Origin: Streptomyces sp. MA5143a
Lineage (GTDB): Bacteria; Actinomycetota; Actinomycetes; Streptomycetales; Streptomycetaceae
Length of the DNA stretch: 64,000 nt
Reading direction: 5' to 3'
NCBI RefSeq assembly: GCF_900290235.1
Contig: NZ_OLMK01000009.1
Coordinates: 363,847 to 427,846, forward strand
The notes under the pieces were generated by a model that had not been told where the DNA came from, did no database searches, and saw nothing but the letters and a program-made list of their open reading frames with translations. Made by a program: the position numbers and the translations under genes. The number at the start of each line of letters is the position of its first letter. The stretch's first letter is position 1. Below, in pieces: positions 62,792 through 64,000 of the stretch.

Positions 62792-62841
62792 GGTGAAGTC
62801 CTCTCCAGGAATGTGGGGGGAGGGATGGACGGGGCGCGAAC

Positions 62842-62911
62842 GGCCGGGCGGCCCCCTGTGCGGGTGGGGACCGCCCGGCCCAGGTCCTGCCCCCGCCGGA
62901 GCGCAGGACCT
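62842..62911. terminator. two hairpins between GH48 and GH74 genes
   Basis: GGCCGGGCGG (62842-62851) pairs with CCGCCCGGCC (62871-62880), with CCCC/GGGG extending the stem. AGGTCCTGC (62882-62890) pairs with GCAGGACCT (62903-62911). They follow the GH48 stop in the leftward direction and probably attenuate or end its transcript before GH74. Confidence 0.8.
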
Positions 62912-62935
62912 CGTACCCGGAGCTTCAGCGGGGAC

Positions 62936-64000
62936 TTATTCGAGGAGCTCCGCGTACGCACCCATGGCCAGGGCGATGTCCGCCTGGGCCCAGAACCGGT
63001 GGTACGTGAACGACGGCGCGGCGCCACCCGCCAGATACGCCTCGATCTTCGACCAGGCCGGGTCGTCCTCGTAGAACGACCGGATCGACTCGAACGTCGA
63101 CGACGAGTTGATCGCGTCACCGTTCGGCATCGTGCCCGTCCACCCGCTCGGGATGTACACCCGGTCGTCGAACCGGTTGTAGTCCGTACGGGTCTCCGGG
63201 ACGGCGACCCCGAGCGCGTCCTGGTGGTGCTGCCACAGGCCGTCGAGCAGCGCCTTGGCGACCCGGGCCGCGTCGGCGTCACCGGAGCGGTCGGCGTAGT
63301 ACGTCAGCGTCTTGGCGTACGAGCCCGCCACGCCGACGTCGTCGGTGTAGTCGGCGACGGTGACGTGCAGCCCGCTGTTGGAGCCGGGGCTGGACGGGTT
63401 CCAGGTGTTCGGGGCACCGGACCACTGGAGCGTGGAGGGGATCCGGTACGTCCCGTCGGGGTTGATGGTGGTCTTGGACAGCGCCCACTTGACCCACTTG
63501 TCGAGGACCGTCTTCGCGGCGGCGTTGCCCGTCTGCTGGTAGTACTCGGCGACCCGCTCCATGGACCACGTCTGGAAGCCGAACCACTGGTTGGACGGCG
63601 GGTCGTGGTACACGGGCTTCTCGTCGTAGTACATGCCGTAGAAGGTCGGCGTCCCGGCCGGGGGAGTGGCGTACCGCCCCGCCCAGCTGTTGGTGGCACC
63701 GCCCGCGATGGCGCCCTCGTTCGACTGGAGCCAGCGGTAGAACTCGACCTGGCGGTCGAGGGACTTGGCCCAGTCCGCCTGCCCGGTCGCCGACTTCGGC
63801 TTCAGCGGGGCGTAGTTGGCCAGCGCGTACGCGGCCATCGGGTTCTGGTAGCCGCCGTGCGCGTGGCTGGAGCCGATGCGCCAGGCCCAGCCGGCGTTGG
63901 TGTCGGTGGCGCCGCCCCACGCGTAGTACCAGGAGAGCAGGTAGAAGGAGGCGTCCTTGCCGGTGCCCGCGGGGCAGGTGGTCGGCCCCACGCAGTTCCC
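62936..64000 (-). CDS. GH48 cellobiohydrolase (reducing-end), C-terminal part
   Basis: The last 355 or so codons of a family GH48 cellulase, running off the window. Family-typical segments are [76 protein letters not shown] and [20 protein letters not shown] at the very end. No binding module follows the catalytic domain, so any CBM must be N-terminal and outside the window. The enzyme processively releases cellobiose from crystalline cellulose outside the cell and is usually the most important actinobacterial exocellulase along with GH6. Confidence 0.95.
   Translation of the reverse strand, partial: GNCVGPTTCPAGTGKDASFYLLSWYYAWGGATDTNAGWAWRIGSSHAHGGYQNPMAAYALANYAPLKPKSATGQADWAKSLDRQVEFYRWLQSNEGAIAGGATNSWAGRYATPPAGTPTFYGMYYDEKPVYHDPPSNQWFGFQTWSMERVAEYYQQTGNAAAKTVLDKWVKWALSKTTINPDGTYRIPSTLQWSGAPNTWNPSSPGSNSGLHVTVADYTDDVGVAGSYAKTLTYYADRSGDADAARVAKALLDGLWQHHQDALGVAVPETRTDYNRFDDRVYIPSGWTGTMPNGDAINSSSTFESIRSFYEDDPAWSKIEAYLAGGAAPSFTYHRFWAQADIALAMGAYAELLE

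Noticed and set aside
62792..62935. CebR operator (TGGGAGCGCTCCCA) before the GH74 gene
   Set aside because: No copy or close variant of the palindrome is present in this gap; only hairpins typical of terminators are seen.

Overview
The window looks like chromosomal DNA of a Streptomyces. Coding sequence is very G/C-rich with strong third-position G/C bias. GTG starts are common, there are many one-gene regulators of the XRE-MmyB, XRE-DUF5753, ANTAR and SigB/F types, and secreted polysaccharide hydrolases sit at the right end. I saw no rRNA, tRNA, CRISPR array or intact insertion sequence.

1-5.3 kb holds acetoacetyl-CoA synthetase (cut by the window edge) divergent from an IclR regulator, an AraC remnant, an XRE-MmyB regulator, a short-chain dehydrogenase and an AraC regulator. 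5.3-8.7 kb is visibly less G/C-rich. It carries a PEBP-family protein, an aldehyde dehydrogenase remnant, an aldo/keto reductase and an MBL hydrolase, and may be imported. 8.8-17.8 kb is the most coherent pathway: a TetR regulator divergent from a long leftward series of genes. In order these are an SCP2-like/alpha-beta hydrolase fusion, a cytochrome P450, a 2Fe-2S ferredoxin, a ferredoxin reductase, an HtaA-like protein without a signal peptide, an alpha-toroid-like protein of unknown function and two zinc alcohol dehydrogenases. The tight spacing and ATGA overlaps suggest one regulated oxidation pathway, which I could not match to a described one.

17.8-25.7 kb is rearranged. Remnants of TetR, MFS and FAD-monooxygenase genes surround a secreted S15 peptidase, a two-component pair and a DUF418-like membrane protein. 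Two mirrored repeats flank this stretch and have given the peptidase the promoter and first codons of the DUF418-like gene. 25.7-31.5 kb is a stress-type region: a TPP-dependent oxidase, a SigB/F-family sigma factor, and divergent PAS and ANTAR genes that each carry a single-base frameshift, followed by a His/Pro/Thr-repeat surface protein.

31.7-46.5 kb has an aminotransferase-like protein lacking an obvious PLP lysine, two MBL hydrolases, a DedA protein, a recombinase-like protein, a membrane-anchored phosphatase-like protein, a 5'-truncated vWA gene next to a dispersed repeat, an RNB nuclease, OsmC, a patatin-DUF3376 protein and a second DnaK with an HspR-like site. 46.6-51.4 kb is one convergent gene for a 1593-residue protein I do not recognise. 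51.4-57.9 kb has small regulators and housekeeping enzymes (ADP-ribosylglycohydrolase, pterin dehydratase, methyltransferase, WYL regulator). 57.9-64 kb encodes plant cell-wall degradation: a PL11 rhamnogalacturonan lyase, a GH74-CBM2 xyloglucanase and a GH48 cellobiohydrolase cut by the window edge.
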